From an uncultured Eudoraea sp. (GTDB taxonomy: Bacteria; Bacteroidota; Bacteroidia; Flavobacteriales; Flavobacteriaceae), in the NCBI RefSeq assembly GCF_947258925.1, contig NZ_CAMYKG010000019.1, positions 62,001 through 126,000 of the forward strand: DNA of 64,000 nucleotides, read 5' to 3'. Shown piece after piece: positions 17,870 through 27,277 of this stretch. The position numbers were made by a program, and so were the translations under genes. Under the pieces are notes generated by a model. It saw nothing but the letters and a program-made list of their open reading frames with translations. It did no database searches and was not told the origin of the DNA. How positions within the stretch are numbered: the first letter of the stretch is position 1; the number at the start of each line of letters is the position of its first letter.

Positions 17870-17971
17870 ATGTTATACGACACCTACGGGGAGGAGTATT
17901 TAAATTTCCTCCAAGATTTGAATGAAATTTTAAGTTTAAACGAATTAGCCGAATTGGACTATTTATATTAA
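17870..17971 (+). CDS. possible 33-aa acidic microprotein
   Basis: Not recognised. An ATG ORF of 33 codons begins MLYDTYGEEYLNFLQDL and ends LDYLY, acidic (Asp and Glu without a single Lys or Arg) and rich in Leu and Tyr, with a heptad-like leucine spacing compatible with one amphipathic helix. It sits between a promoter-like element (17788-17818) and a strong hairpin terminator (18043-18070), so it has the parts of a separate transcription unit in a spacer that otherwise holds nothing. It could still be a chance ORF. Confidence 0.3.
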   Translation: MLYDTYGEEYLNFLQDLNEILSLNELAELDYLY

Positions 17972-18042
17972 TGAAATTCTGATGGATTTTAATATCCACA
18001 AATTAAACTGTTCTTAAGTGTTTTATTTTATAGATTGTTATT

Positions 18043-18070
18043 AAAAAGCCCGCTAGAAGCGGGCTTTTTT
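18043..18070. terminator. bidirectional intrinsic terminator
   Basis: Perfect 11-bp stem AAAAAGCCCGC / GCGGGCTTTTT with a 5-base loop (TAGAA) and a T tract on both strands. It lies 6 bases beyond the rpoD stop on the minus strand and also closes transcription arriving from the YaiO side. Confidence 0.88.
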
Positions 18071-18076
18071 ATGGGT

Positions 18077-18940
18077 TTAACCTAGGTAAGTCTTAAGAAG
18101 CTTACTTCTTGAATTGTGACGCAATTTGCGAATTGCTTTTTCTCTTATTTGCCTAACACGCTCTCTTGTAAGGTCAAATGTTTGTCCAATTTCTGCAAGG
18201 GTCATGGATTGTTGGTCTCCAATGCCGTAATAAAGTTTAACAACATCTGCTTCCCTTGGGGATAAAGTTTCCAGAGCCCTGTTTATTTCTGTATTCAGGG
18301 ATTGTTGCATCAGGTCTTTATCCGGTCTGGGAGATTCACCAGATCGCATTACATCATATAAATTGGAATCCTCACCTTCTTTCAGTGGTGCGTCCATAGA
18401 AACATGTCTTCCGGAATTTTTTATGGACTGCTTAACTTCACTCACACTCATTTCCAATTCCTTTGCAATTTCTTCTGCAGAAGGGGGTCTTTCATGAGCT
18501 TGTTCTAAATAAGAAAAGGTCTTTTTTATCTTGTTAATTGATCCAATCTTGTTTAAGGGCAGTCTAACTACTCTTGATTGTTCGGCCAAAGCCTGTAAAA
18601 TGGACTGCCTAATCCACCATACCGCGTAGGAAATAAACTTAAACCCCCGTGTTTCATCAAATCTTTTGGCCGCTTTCACCAGCCCAACATTGCCTTCATT
18701 TATTAAGTCGGGAAGTTTTAATCCCTGATTTTGGTATTGTTTGGCCACCGAGACGACAAATCTCAAATTGGCATTGGTTAATTTTTCTAGTGCCGCTTGG
18801 TCACCAGTCCTTATTTTTTGAGCTAATTCTACTTCTTCATTCGCCGTAATCAGCTCTATTTTACTGATATCCTGCAGGTATTTGTCTAGGGATTTTGATT
18901 CTCTGTTTGTAACCTGCTTGATAATCTTAAGTTGCCTCAT
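18077..18940 (-). CDS. rpoD: primary RNA polymerase sigma factor
   Basis: Housekeeping sigma-70 of the short Bacteroidota type (287 aa, no region 1.1). Region 1.2 begins at [16 protein letters not shown], region 2 includes [34 protein letters not shown] and [15 protein letters not shown], region 3 follows [12 protein letters not shown], and region 4 holds the helix-turn-helix [20 protein letters not shown]. It recognises promoters of the form TTG-N~19-TAnnTTTG in this phylum. It is a monocistronic unit with its own terminator; the promoter lies in the divergent spacer shared with the DUF6155 gene. Confidence 0.96.
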   Translation of the reverse strand: MRQLKIIKQVTNRESKSLDKYLQDISKIELITANEEVELAQKIRTGDQAALEKLTNANLRFVVSVAKQYQNQGLKLPDLINEGNVGLVKAAKRFDETRGFKFISYAVWWIRQSILQALAEQSRVVRLPLNKIGSINKIKKTFSYLEQAHERPPSAEEIAKELEMSVSEVKQSIKNSGRHVSMDAPLKEGEDSNLYDVMRSGESPRPDKDLMQQSLNTEINRALETLSPREADVVKLYYGIGDQQSMTLAEIGQTFDLTRERVRQIREKAIRKLRHNSRSKLLKTYLG

Positions 18941-19142
18941 ATATGGTGTCTAAATTTTAAGTTATAATTTCTCAGTATAATGTTTTATTCTGTCTTTTCC
19001 AAACTCATTCCACTATTGTTTTACATAAATTATTATTATCCTGCATATCGCTGAAAGGCCTTATTTTTATACTATTTATCTACGTTTTACCTTCATTTTT
19101 TATATACAATTGAGTCAACAGTACTATCTTTAATGATTTATT

Positions 19143-19652
19143 ATGAGCAAACGAGCGCTTAAAAAGTATTTAGAAGGTCTCAAAAAACCTGATTTGGAAG
19201 AACAAATTATGGATTTATATGAACGTTTCCCTGTCGTGAAACAGTATTATGATTTTGTTTTTAACCCCAAAGAGGACAAATGGGTACAAGAAGCTAAAGT
19301 CAAAATTTCCAATGAGTACTTTCCTCTTAAAAGAAAAAAACCAAGAGCAAGAAGATCAGTGGCTCAGAAGTATATCAAGCAGTTTTTAACATTGGGAATG
19401 GCACCCCACTTAATTGCTGATGTAATGTTGTATAATCTGGAAATTGCCCAATCATTTTCCAAAGAACGTAATGTGCCAGACTCGTTTTATAAGAGTATGC
19501 TCAATTCTTTTACACAACTTGTACAGCACGTTTCAATGCATGAATTACTACCTGAATTCAAAGCAAGGATATTAAAAGTCTATAATACCGTTTTGGAGCA
19601 AAAATGGGCGTATTCCGAAGGATTTACCCGAGCACTGGATATTATTGATTGA
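19143..19652 (+). CDS. DUF6155 family protein
   Basis: A 169-aa basic helical protein of the DUF6155 family, seen mainly in Bacteroidota and without known function. It begins MSKRALKKYLEGLKKPDLEEQ and contains DFVFNPKEDKWVQEAK and KRKKPRARRSVAQKYIKQF. There is no signal peptide or membrane segment. It is divergent from rpoD and followed after 20 bases by a dehydrogenase gene, possibly in the same transcript. The promoter side contains ACAGTACTAT (19118-19127), identical to one arm of the inverted repeat at 52929-52955. Confidence 0.8.
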   Translation: MSKRALKKYLEGLKKPDLEEQIMDLYERFPVVKQYYDFVFNPKEDKWVQEAKVKISNEYFPLKRKKPRARRSVAQKYIKQFLTLGMAPHLIADVMLYNLEIAQSFSKERNVPDSFYKSMLNSFTQLVQHVSMHELLPEFKARILKVYNTVLEQKWAYSEGFTRALDIID

Positions 19653-19672
19653 TATAAGGAATTAAACAACAA

Positions 19673-20602
19673 ATGGCTATAGTAATAATAAGACAGGACA
19701 ATAAATTGGAGGCATGGACGGATTCACTGAGGGCCAAAGCTCCGGATATTCCCATTTTCAGTTATTTGGAAAAGCATCCGAAAGAAGAAATAAAAATGGC
19801 AATCGTTTGGAAACAACCTGCAAATAGTCTTAAACAGTATCCCAATCTTGAATGTATATCCTCATTTGGAGCAGGGGTAGATTTTATTTTTGATGACCCC
19901 TCAATTCCTCCAAACATACCGGTTACAAGGGTGGTAGACCCAGTTTTGGCAAGTGATATGTCAGAATTTGTTTTAGCCATGATTTTAGCTCATTTTAAAA
20001 ATTTATTTCATTTTACGGCAGATCAGATAAACGGAGTCTGGCATCCCAGAGAATACAGGAGGATATCTGATGCCACGGTTGGAATTATGGGTATGGGTGC
20101 CCTGGGTAGTTTATTGGCGCAGGACCTTGAAAGAAACAGGTTTAAAGTAATTGGATGGGCCTCTTCGCAAAAATCAATATCAGGGGTAAATGTATTTGTA
20201 GGGGAAAAAGAAAAAAATACCTTTTTGTCCCTGAGCAATATCCTCATATGCCTTTTACCCTTGACACCCCGGACATCCGGGATCTTAAATGCTGAATTAT
20301 TTAAAAAATTACCAAAAAATGCGTTTGTAATAAATGTGGCAAGAGGTGGTCATCTGGTGGATGAAGACCTATTGGAATTTATTAATAATGGACATTTGGC
20401 CGGTGCCGGATTGGATGTTTTTCATAAGGAGCCCTTGCCCGGTGAACATCCTTTTTGGAAACACCCAAAAATTCATATCACGCCTCATATTGCAAGCGTT
20501 TCGGATATAGATTCCGTAATCCCACAATTGCTGGAGAACTATAGAAGACTTGCAGAGGGATTGCCCTTGAATAATACCGTGGATGGAGTTAAAGGATATT
20601 AA
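19673..20602 (+). CDS. D-2-hydroxyacid dehydrogenase (GhrA-like)
   Basis: A 309-aa NAD(P)H-dependent reductase of the glyoxylate/hydroxypyruvate reductase A group. The nucleotide-binding loop is GIMGMGALGSLLA (about 138-150). Catalytic residues follow the family pattern: the Arg in INVARGGHLVDE, the Glu in GLDVFHKEPLP, and the His in ITPHIAS. The N-terminal substrate domain contains SSFGAGVDFIF. The likely reaction is reduction of glyoxylate or hydroxypyruvate in the cytoplasm; the precise substrate is not fixed by sequence. Confidence 0.88.
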   Translation: MAIVIIRQDNKLEAWTDSLRAKAPDIPIFSYLEKHPKEEIKMAIVWKQPANSLKQYPNLECISSFGAGVDFIFDDPSIPPNIPVTRVVDPVLASDMSEFVLAMILAHFKNLFHFTADQINGVWHPREYRRISDATVGIMGMGALGSLLAQDLERNRFKVIGWASSQKSISGVNVFVGEKEKNTFLSLSNILICLLPLTPRTSGILNAELFKKLPKNAFVINVARGGHLVDEDLLEFINNGHLAGAGLDVFHKEPLPGEHPFWKHPKIHITPHIASVSDIDSVIPQLLENYRRLAEGLPLNNTVDGVKGY

Positions 20603-20660
20603 CTTGTAGTTTTCGGCTCTAGAATTTCATTTAAGGATAAAAAACTTATAGTTTTGCAAA

Positions 20661-20683
20661 ATTGGAGTCGCGATAACTCCGAT
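20661..20683. other. small dyad after the dehydrogenase gene
   Basis: ATTGGAGT-cgcgata... forms a stem with ACTCCGAT (8 pairs with one wobble). No T tract follows, so a terminator function is doubtful. Confidence 0.25.
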
Positions 20684-20721
20684 ATTTAATAATCCTACAA
20701 ATTTTCAACGAGATTTAGCCT

Positions 20722-22233
20722 TTGCAGATACAAACAGATCAAATAGAAAAAAAGCTTTACGATTATCAGTTACAGGATCTGAAAACGATATTTTCCTTTT
20801 TGGAAGAAGCGTCAGAAGATGTAAATCTGCTTTATCAATTACCGACCGGGGGCGGTAAGACAGTGGTTTTTTCTGAGATAGCCAAAAGATTTATTGCCAA
20901 GACCAAAAAGAAAGTAGTTGTTCTTACCCATAGGATAGAATTAAGTAGCCAGACATCAACAATGCTGTCCGGGTTTGGGGTTAAGAACATGATCATTAAT
21001 AGTGAGGTAAAAGAGCTTCGCGACCAGGATGAATTCATGTGCTTTGTGGCGATGGTCGAAACCTTGAATAACAGGCTGCAAGAGGAGATGATTGAATTGA
21101 ATAATGTAGGGCTTGTCATAATTGATGAAGCGCATTACAATTCTTTCAGAAAACTTTTTAAATACTTCGAAAAATCCGTCATACTAGGGGTTACTGCTAC
21201 ACCTTTGAGCTCCAATATTAAACTTCCAATGAAGGATAATTACAGCAAGTTAATAGTTGGGGAATCAATAGAATCACTTATAAAGAAAAAGTTTCTCGCA
21301 AAAGCTAATATGTATAGTTATGATGTAAGTCTGCGTTCATTAAAGCTCGGTATAAATGGCGATTATACAGTGAAGTCCTCTGATGAATTATACGGCAATT
21401 ACAGTATGCTGTCTAAACTATTAGCCGCCTATGAAGAGATAGCCAAAGGGAAAAAAACATTAATTTTTAACAATGGTATCAATACGTCACGATATGTATA
21501 TGAAACCTTTAAAAAAGCCGGTTATCCCATAAGGCATCTTGACAATAAAAATAGTATTTCCGAACGTAAAGAGATCCTTGAATGGTTTTCTAAAACCAAG
21601 GATGCCATATTAACTTCTGTAAGTATTCTTACAACCGGTTTTGATGAACCTACGGTAGAGGCTATTATTTTAAATAGGGCAACAAGATCGCTTACCCTTT
21701 ATTTTCAAATGATCGGAAGAGGATCTCGAATTCTGCCATGGAAATCCGATTTTACAGTAGTAGATTTAGGAAATAATGCTTCTCGTTTTGGTATGTGGGA
21801 TGCACCTATAGATTGGCAGGAAATTTTTCACTTCCCAGATTTTTTCCTCGAAAACATTAAGAACGATGAAGATATTGAAAGGGAATTTGTTTATGTCATG
21901 CCAGCTGAACTAAGATCTGAATTTAGTAAATCCACGGATATAGAATTTGACGTTAAGGCGGAATATAAACAAGTATTTGCACAGGGCCTGAAATCTAAAA
22001 CTGTTCTGGAGCGAAGCATTGAGCAGCATGCCCGGATATGCGTCGAAAATAGTTCAGATGTTTTTGATGCGAGAATACTGGCTAAAAAACTTAAAGAAGA
22101 GATTTCCTATAGGGTAAGGCAATATTCATATTGCATTATGAATAATACCAAGAATTACAAAGAATGGTTAGAAGAAGACTACGAACGTAAATTACGTTTG
22201 AGTATATCACAAAAATTTGCATCAAGAATGTAA
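20722..22233 (+). CDS. DEAD/DEAH-box superfamily 2 helicase
   Basis: A 503-aa ATP-dependent nucleic-acid translocase. Motif I LPTGGGKTVVFSE (about 41-53), motif II DEAH, motif III TATPL, and motif VI QMIGRGSRI are all present; motif V is in ILTTGFDEP. The C-terminal 130 residues are helical and unassigned. An in-frame TAG lies at 20716-20718, so the first usable codon is TTG at 20722, giving MQIQTDQIEKKLYDYQLQDL, which correctly places the Q motif-like YQLQDL. It resembles SSL2/type III restriction-like helicases, but no methyltransferase or nuclease partner is adjacent, so a housekeeping role is likelier. Confidence 0.9.
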   Translation: MQIQTDQIEKKLYDYQLQDLKTIFSFLEEASEDVNLLYQLPTGGGKTVVFSEIAKRFIAKTKKKVVVLTHRIELSSQTSTMLSGFGVKNMIINSEVKELRDQDEFMCFVAMVETLNNRLQEEMIELNNVGLVIIDEAHYNSFRKLFKYFEKSVILGVTATPLSSNIKLPMKDNYSKLIVGESIESLIKKKFLAKANMYSYDVSLRSLKLGINGDYTVKSSDELYGNYSMLSKLLAAYEEIAKGKKTLIFNNGINTSRYVYETFKKAGYPIRHLDNKNSISERKEILEWFSKTKDAILTSVSILTTGFDEPTVEAIILNRATRSLTLYFQMIGRGSRILPWKSDFTVVDLGNNASRFGMWDAPIDWQEIFHFPDFFLENIKNDEDIEREFVYVMPAELRSEFSKSTDIEFDVKAEYKQVFAQGLKSKTVLERSIEQHARICVENSSDVFDARILAKKLKEEISYRVRQYSYCIMNNTKNYKEWLEEDYERKLRLSISQKFASRM

Positions 22234-22259
22234 TTATTTTAAAGGTGTAGCGCCTGTAC

Positions 22260-22287
22260 TTGCCATATATTATCAAAGTTATTTTTA
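22260..22287 (+). promoter_or_regulatory. candidate promoter of the GT4 glycosyltransferase
   Basis: TTG (22260-22262), 17 bases, then TATTTTTA (22280-22287), 7 of 8 matches to TAnnTTTG, about 55 bases before the chosen ATG. AT-rich background makes this tentative. Confidence 0.25.
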
Positions 22288-22341
22288 TCTGGAATCTTAA
22301 TACTGTGCCAGAACGTATTTTTCTTGATTAACGAAATAATT

Positions 22342-23583
22342 ATGAACTTAGAGAGAGTTTTGATTCTGGGGCTTAACTGGCCGGAACCTAGGGCCACTGC
22401 AGCCGGAACAAGGATGATGCAACTGGTTCATTGGTTTTTGGAAAAGGAATTTCAAATTACATTTGCCAGTACGGCAACTATAAATGATTATTCAGCAAAT
22501 CTAACTGCTCTTGGAATTGAACAACGTCCGATTAAATTAAATGATCCCGGTTTTGACGAATTTGTTCTCAATTTGAATCCTCAGATAGTTGTTTTTGACC
22601 GCTTTGTAATGGAGGAACAGTTTGGTTGGAGAGTATCAGAATGTGTCCCGAAAGCCATACGCATTTTGGATACGGAAGACTTGCATTCATTGAGATCCTA
22701 CAGGCAAAAAACAGATTTTAAGGATAATGAAACTGATCTCGGAGATTGGCTTGGTTTAGATATTACCAAAAGAGAGCTTGCAAGTATATACCGTTCAGAT
22801 CTGTCCTTAATAATTTCTGAATTTGAAATTCAACTGTTAAGAGATACCCTTAAGGTAGATCAAAATTTACTTTTCTATCTCCCTTTTATGATGGATAAAT
22901 TAACTGAAAAAACTTGTCAGAAATGGCTGGCGTTCGATAAGAGACAACACTTTATTTTTGTGGGAAATGGAAAACATGCTCCCAATCTTGATGCCATCTC
23001 ATGGCTTAACACCACCATTTGGCCCAAAATAAGGGAATCACTTCCGGAATCAGAGTTACATATTTATGGCCCTTATTTGCCTGAAAGAATTCTCAATATG
23101 GAAAATTCTAAAACAGGATTTCGAATTAAAGGATGGGTAAATGACCTGGGTTCTGTAATGTCCGAAGCTAAAGTTAACCTTGCGCCCCTTCGTTTTGGTG
23201 CCGGGATAAAAGGAAAAATTTTAGATGGTTTTAAAAACGGAACCCCTACTATATCCACTTCAATAGGGATGGAAGGAATTGGAAGAGAAGATCAATCAAA
23301 ATCGCTTATTCAGGATGATTCCATTGGTTTTACCAATCTTGCTATTGAAATTTACTCAGACCAATTGAAATGGGAAAAAGCCCGGACGCTTGGCAAAAAT
23401 TTGGTAAATGAATATTTTAGTAAAGAAACCTTTTCGGGGTTGTTAAAGAACAAGATAATTGAACTGGAAAAAAATTTAGACCGGCATAGGGCTTCAAATA
23501 TTATAGGGACTATTTTATCGCACCATACTTTACAGAGTACCAAATATTTATCTAAATGGATTGAAGCCAAGAATAAGGCTTAA
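22342..23583 (+). CDS. GT4-type glycosyltransferase
   Basis: A GT-B-fold glycosyltransferase of 413 aa. The frame extends to a TTG at 22324, but ATG at 22342 (MNLERVLILGLNWPEPRA) is the natural start. The N-terminal domain has the glycine-poor RATAAGTRMMQLVHWF acceptor region; the C-terminal domain has HFIFVGNGKHAPNLDA and APLRFGAGIKGKILDGF, the nucleotide-sugar-binding signature of the family. Substrate and product are unknown. It is not beside other glycan genes, so it cannot be placed in a pathway from context. Confidence 0.85.
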   Translation: MNLERVLILGLNWPEPRATAAGTRMMQLVHWFLEKEFQITFASTATINDYSANLTALGIEQRPIKLNDPGFDEFVLNLNPQIVVFDRFVMEEQFGWRVSECVPKAIRILDTEDLHSLRSYRQKTDFKDNETDLGDWLGLDITKRELASIYRSDLSLIISEFEIQLLRDTLKVDQNLLFYLPFMMDKLTEKTCQKWLAFDKRQHFIFVGNGKHAPNLDAISWLNTTIWPKIRESLPESELHIYGPYLPERILNMENSKTGFRIKGWVNDLGSVMSEAKVNLAPLRFGAGIKGKILDGFKNGTPTISTSIGMEGIGREDQSKSLIQDDSIGFTNLAIEIYSDQLKWEKARTLGKNLVNEYFSKETFSGLLKNKIIELEKNLDRHRASNIIGTILSHHTLQSTKYLSKWIEAKNKA

Positions 23584-23684
23584 AATGCATTATTTTTAAT
23601 TCATTAGATGAACACCACACAAAATTAATTCAACATTAGGCCCCCAAGCCTTATCTTTATTGTTCAATTAGAAATACCAGAGAA

Positions 23685-24524
23685 ATGAAAGACATTTGGA
23701 AGACCGTCAAGGATTTTGAGGATATCACCTATAAAAAAAGAAATGGGGTTGCGCGTATAGCGTTTAACAGGCCGGATGTAAGAAATGCGTTCAGGCCTAA
23801 AACCACGAGTGAACTATATGAGGCCTTCTATGATGCCCAGGAAGACACCTCTATTGGTGTAGTATTACTTTCGGCTGAAGGACCCTCATCCAGGGATGGG
23901 GTTTATGCTTTTTGCAGCGGGGGTGATCAAAAATCAAGAGGGCATAAAGGTTATGTTGGTGATGATGGGATGCACAGGCTTAATATACTGGAAGTACAAC
24001 GACTTATTCGATTTATGCCAAAAGTTGTTATCGCAGTAGTTCCCGGCTGGGCTGTAGGGGGTGGGCATAGTCTGCATGTTGTTTGTGATCTTACCCTTGC
24101 AAGTAAAGAGCATGCTATTTTTAAACAAACCGATGCCGATGTAACAAGTTTTGATGGGGGCTATGGGTCCGCTTACCTTGCTAAAATGGTTGGACAGAAA
24201 AAAGCACGTGAAATATTCTTTTTAGGAAGAAGTTATACCGCTCAGGCAGCTTATGAAATGGGGATGGTGAATGCTGTAATCCCCCATGAGGAGTTAGAGG
24301 ACACCGCCTATGATTGGGCTCAGGAGATCTTGGCAAAATCACCTACTTCAATAAAAATGTTAAAGTTTGCAATGAATCTTACGGATGACGGAATGGTTGG
24401 TCAGCAGGTTTTTGCAGGAGAAGCAACCAGACTGGCATATATGACCGAGGAAGCAAAAGAAGGCAGAAATGCTTTTTTAGAAAAGAGAAAACCTGATTTT
24501 GGTAAGGACAAGTGGATTCCTTAA
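23685..24524 (+). CDS. menB: 1,4-dihydroxy-2-naphthoyl-CoA synthase
   Basis: Crotonase-fold ring-closing enzyme of menaquinone synthesis, converting o-succinylbenzoyl-CoA to dihydroxynaphthoyl-CoA. At 279 aa it has normal length. CSGGDQ and GWAVGGGHSLH make the oxyanion hole, SFDGGYGSAYLA is the MenB-specific loop, and the C terminus ends KPDFGKDKWIP. The E. coli enzyme has QTG and needs bicarbonate; here the motif is QTD, the type that carries its own Asp carboxylate (as in Mycobacterium) and does not need bicarbonate. No other men gene is adjacent. A hairpin terminator follows. Confidence 0.95.
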   Translation: MKDIWKTVKDFEDITYKKRNGVARIAFNRPDVRNAFRPKTTSELYEAFYDAQEDTSIGVVLLSAEGPSSRDGVYAFCSGGDQKSRGHKGYVGDDGMHRLNILEVQRLIRFMPKVVIAVVPGWAVGGGHSLHVVCDLTLASKEHAIFKQTDADVTSFDGGYGSAYLAKMVGQKKAREIFFLGRSYTAQAAYEMGMVNAVIPHEELEDTAYDWAQEILAKSPTSIKMLKFAMNLTDDGMVGQQVFAGEATRLAYMTEEAKEGRNAFLEKRKPDFGKDKWIP

Positions 24525-24567
24525 AATATGCTTTTCCAATAAAAAGACAGGAAAGCTATTATAACTA

Positions 24568-24601
24568 AAAAGAGCCCTGTCTTTACGATCAGGACTCTTT
24601 T
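24568..24601. terminator. intrinsic terminator after menB
   Basis: Stem AAAAGAGCCCTG / CAGGACTCTTTT (one internal mismatch) with a 10-base loop, ending in four T, 43 bases after the menB stop. The rest of the 24525-24817 spacer shows no gene. Confidence 0.7.
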
Positions 24602-24817
24602 ACGAGAACACTATATGAAAATGAAAAAATTAACTTCTTGTTAAATACAGTGTAAACATACTGCCAACTTCTCTTAATAAATAATTATTGTTGTGAGCCA
24701 TCATAGATATGTGGTGAACATATCAATTCCTGATATCAGGCCTTCAAAAGAGTTGAATTTTATTACCTTGACCTTTAATTGAAAACTAGTTAAACGACCA
24801 CTCTAAAAATCGTAAAG

Positions 24818-25690
24818 ATGTCTAATATAGGATTGATAATTGAAGAAAGAAGCAGGGATATTGGTGATTTCCTGGTAGGTAGGTTAATCCCTTTTCGCAA
24901 AAAACGTATGATCGGGCCTTTTATTTTTATAGACCATATGGGACCAACTCAATTAGGACCGGAAAAGTATATGGACGTTGATCAGCACCCGCATATAGGT
25001 CTGGCCACGCTCACGTTTATGCTGGAGGGTGAAGTAATGCATGAAGATAGCCTGGGAACCAAACAACCTATTACACCGGGGTCTGTAAACTGGATGGTTG
25101 CCGGTAAAGGTGTTTCCCATACCGAACGTACCCCAACTAATCAGAGAAATGGGAGAAGAACAACCGTGCATGGATATCAAATCTGGGTGGCATTACCAAG
25201 GGACAAGGAAGATATGGATCCCCAATTTTATCATTTTGGCGTGGATGAAATTCCACATTGGCATGAGGGGAGTACCAGTTTCAAATTAATTGCCGGCAAC
25301 GGATATGGCCATACTTCTCCTGTTCCCGTATTTTCCCCTTTATTTATGGTAGAAATAAAGACGGTTCAGAATTATATGTTGGATACCTCCAAAAACTTGT
25401 TTGGTGAAATTGGAATATGTGTCGTAGAGGGCGCTATCGAAGCATGTGGCAAGGAAATAAAAAAAGGAAATATTCTGGTCTCCAAAGTATCTGATGCTTG
25501 TAAAGTATTGGTAAAGGCCGATTCACACCTATTATTATTTGGGGGAGAACCATTAAATGAAGAAAGACATATTTATTGGAATTTTGTTTCACACAGCAAA
25601 GATAAAATTGAGGCTGCCAAGCAGGCATGGAATAATAAGACTTTCCCAATGATGGAGAACGACAAAACCTATGTTCCGCTACCACACTAA
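24818..25690 (+). CDS. pirin family protein
   Basis: A 290-aa bicupin of the pirin family. The N-terminal cupin keeps the metal ligands: HPHIGLATLTF (two His) and VSHTERT (His and Glu), with FIFIDHMGP at the start of the fold. Some bacterial pirins have quercetinase activity and others bind enzymes; neither can be chosen from sequence. The protein is cytoplasmic, without signal peptide. It follows the menB terminator and precedes an envelope gene cluster from which it is separated by 78 bases, so it may be monocistronic. Confidence 0.9.
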   Translation: MSNIGLIIEERSRDIGDFLVGRLIPFRKKRMIGPFIFIDHMGPTQLGPEKYMDVDQHPHIGLATLTFMLEGEVMHEDSLGTKQPITPGSVNWMVAGKGVSHTERTPTNQRNGRRTTVHGYQIWVALPRDKEDMDPQFYHFGVDEIPHWHEGSTSFKLIAGNGYGHTSPVPVFSPLFMVEIKTVQNYMLDTSKNLFGEIGICVVEGAIEACGKEIKKGNILVSKVSDACKVLVKADSHLLLFGGEPLNEERHIYWNFVSHSKDKIEAAKQAWNNKTFPMMENDKTYVPLPH

Positions 25691-25768
25691 ACACAGCATT
25701 TTGCATACTTATTAAGTAAAGGCTATCTTCAAATTATGATCCTACCTAAAAATTACGATTTCACAACA

Positions 25769-27277
25769 ATGAATGCTTGCACAATGCTTTGTATTTTCCT
25801 CTTTCTATCTGGATGTACTATGCCGCAAAAGGAAAGGGAAGTAGTCCTTTATAAAACCTATTGTGCAAGTTGTCATATAGCTCCTGAAATTAATAGTTTA
25901 CCAAAAAATATATGGGCCGAGAAAATACTTCCTGAAATGGGAGCGCGTCTTGGGATACGGGACTCGGGTTATAACCCTTACGAAGGACTTTCCTTTGCAG
26001 AAATGGAGGCTGTCATTAAAACCGGGATCTTTCCGGGTAAACCTATTATCGATAAAAAGGATTGGGAAATTCTTAAAAATTATATTGTCACAAATGCACC
26101 GGATTCTTTAGCGGGAACCCGGTCAGAGGGTAAAACGGACGAATTGACCAACTTTACATCAAATAGGATTACTTTGGATAATACAAAAGGCACCTTATTT
26201 ACCTTATTAACATTTCAACCAGAGCAGAATAAACTTATGTTAGGGGATTTACGCGGCAATTTATCCGAATATGATTTGCTAAGTCAGAAGAGTACTCGTA
26301 TTGGACGATTTGGAAGTCCTGTGGTATCTGTAGATCATGATGCGGAAAATATGCTTGTAACCGTTATTGGAAATATAAGACCAACTGAATTGTCTTCCGG
26401 GAGGATATTTACGGTGAGCCCCGATACTATCAAAGTAATTCCCGAGGCCCTGCATAGGCCTGTTCATGTAGTAGCCCATGATTTTGATAAAGATGGAATA
26501 AATGAATTAATTGTTAGTGAATTTGGGGATATCAAGGGCCAGCTTAGTCTTTTTAAGAAGAGTAAAATGAAAGGTATATATACCAAAAAGCTGCTCTTAA
26601 ACCAACCGGGTACAATTCGGGTCATTATAAAGGATATGGATAAGGATGGTAAAAACGATCTGGTAGCACTAACTGCTCAGGGAGATGAGGGAATTACCAT
26701 TCTCTACAATGAAGGTGATTTGAAATTCAAACAAGAGAAGGTGATCCGTTTTAGTCCCGTATATGGCACCAGTGATTTTCAACTAATCGACTATGATCAT
26801 GATGGGGACGATGACATAATAACGGTGCATGGAGATAATGCAGACAAATCCTTTGTATCCAAGCCGTACCATGGCATGCGTATTCATATCAATAATGGGA
26901 AAAATAACTTTACAGAGACATATTTCTACCCATTAAATGGGGCTACAGGGGTAGAGGCATCTGATTTTGATCAGGATGGGGATATAGATATCGCTCTGGT
27001 TGCTTCATTCCCCGATTATGAGAATAAGCCGGATATGTCCTTTGTATATTTAGAGAATAAAAACGAACTCAAATTTACATTTTCCGCGAAGACCTTTAAG
27101 GATTCTAAGGTTGGCAGATGGTTTTTAATGGATACGGGTGATGTAGACAGCGATGGGGATGAAGACATAATTTTAAGCTCATTTACTTATGCATTTACAC
27201 CGGTTCCCCGCTCATTTTCAGATTTATGGACTGCGGAGAATGTAGATATAATGATCCTCGAAAATAAGTTAAACTGA
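25769..27277 (+). CDS. lipoprotein with c-type heme motif and VCBS/FG-GAP repeats
   Basis: The start at 25769 gives MNACTMLCIFLFLSGC, a lipoprotein signal (lipobox LSGC); an ATG at 25736 would put 11 polar residues in front and is less likely. The mature N terminus has one heme attachment site CASCH and a distal Met-rich region (ILPEMGARLG), as in a small cytochrome c domain. From about residue 190 there are calcium-binding VCBS/FG-GAP repeats (DFDKDGINELIV, DMDKDGKNDLV, DYDHDGDDDII, DFDQDGDIDIAL, DVDSDGDEDII) forming a propeller. It is cell-surface or periplasmic; the redox partner is unknown. The next start overlaps its stop (TGATG). Confidence 0.85.
   Translation: MNACTMLCIFLFLSGCTMPQKEREVVLYKTYCASCHIAPEINSLPKNIWAEKILPEMGARLGIRDSGYNPYEGLSFAEMEAVIKTGIFPGKPIIDKKDWEILKNYIVTNAPDSLAGTRSEGKTDELTNFTSNRITLDNTKGTLFTLLTFQPEQNKLMLGDLRGNLSEYDLLSQKSTRIGRFGSPVVSVDHDAENMLVTVIGNIRPTELSSGRIFTVSPDTIKVIPEALHRPVHVVAHDFDKDGINELIVSEFGDIKGQLSLFKKSKMKGIYTKKLLLNQPGTIRVIIKDMDKDGKNDLVALTAQGDEGITILYNEGDLKFKQEKVIRFSPVYGTSDFQLIDYDHDGDDDIITVHGDNADKSFVSKPYHGMRIHINNGKNNFTETYFYPLNGATGVEASDFDQDGDIDIALVASFPDYENKPDMSFVYLENKNELKFTFSAKTFKDSKVGRWFLMDTGDVDSDGDEDIILSSFTYAFTPVPRSFSDLWTAENVDIMILENKLN

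Noticed and set aside
20722-22233. Restriction or phage-defence helicase
   Set aside because: No methyltransferase, nuclease or other defence gene is adjacent; neighbours are housekeeping genes.
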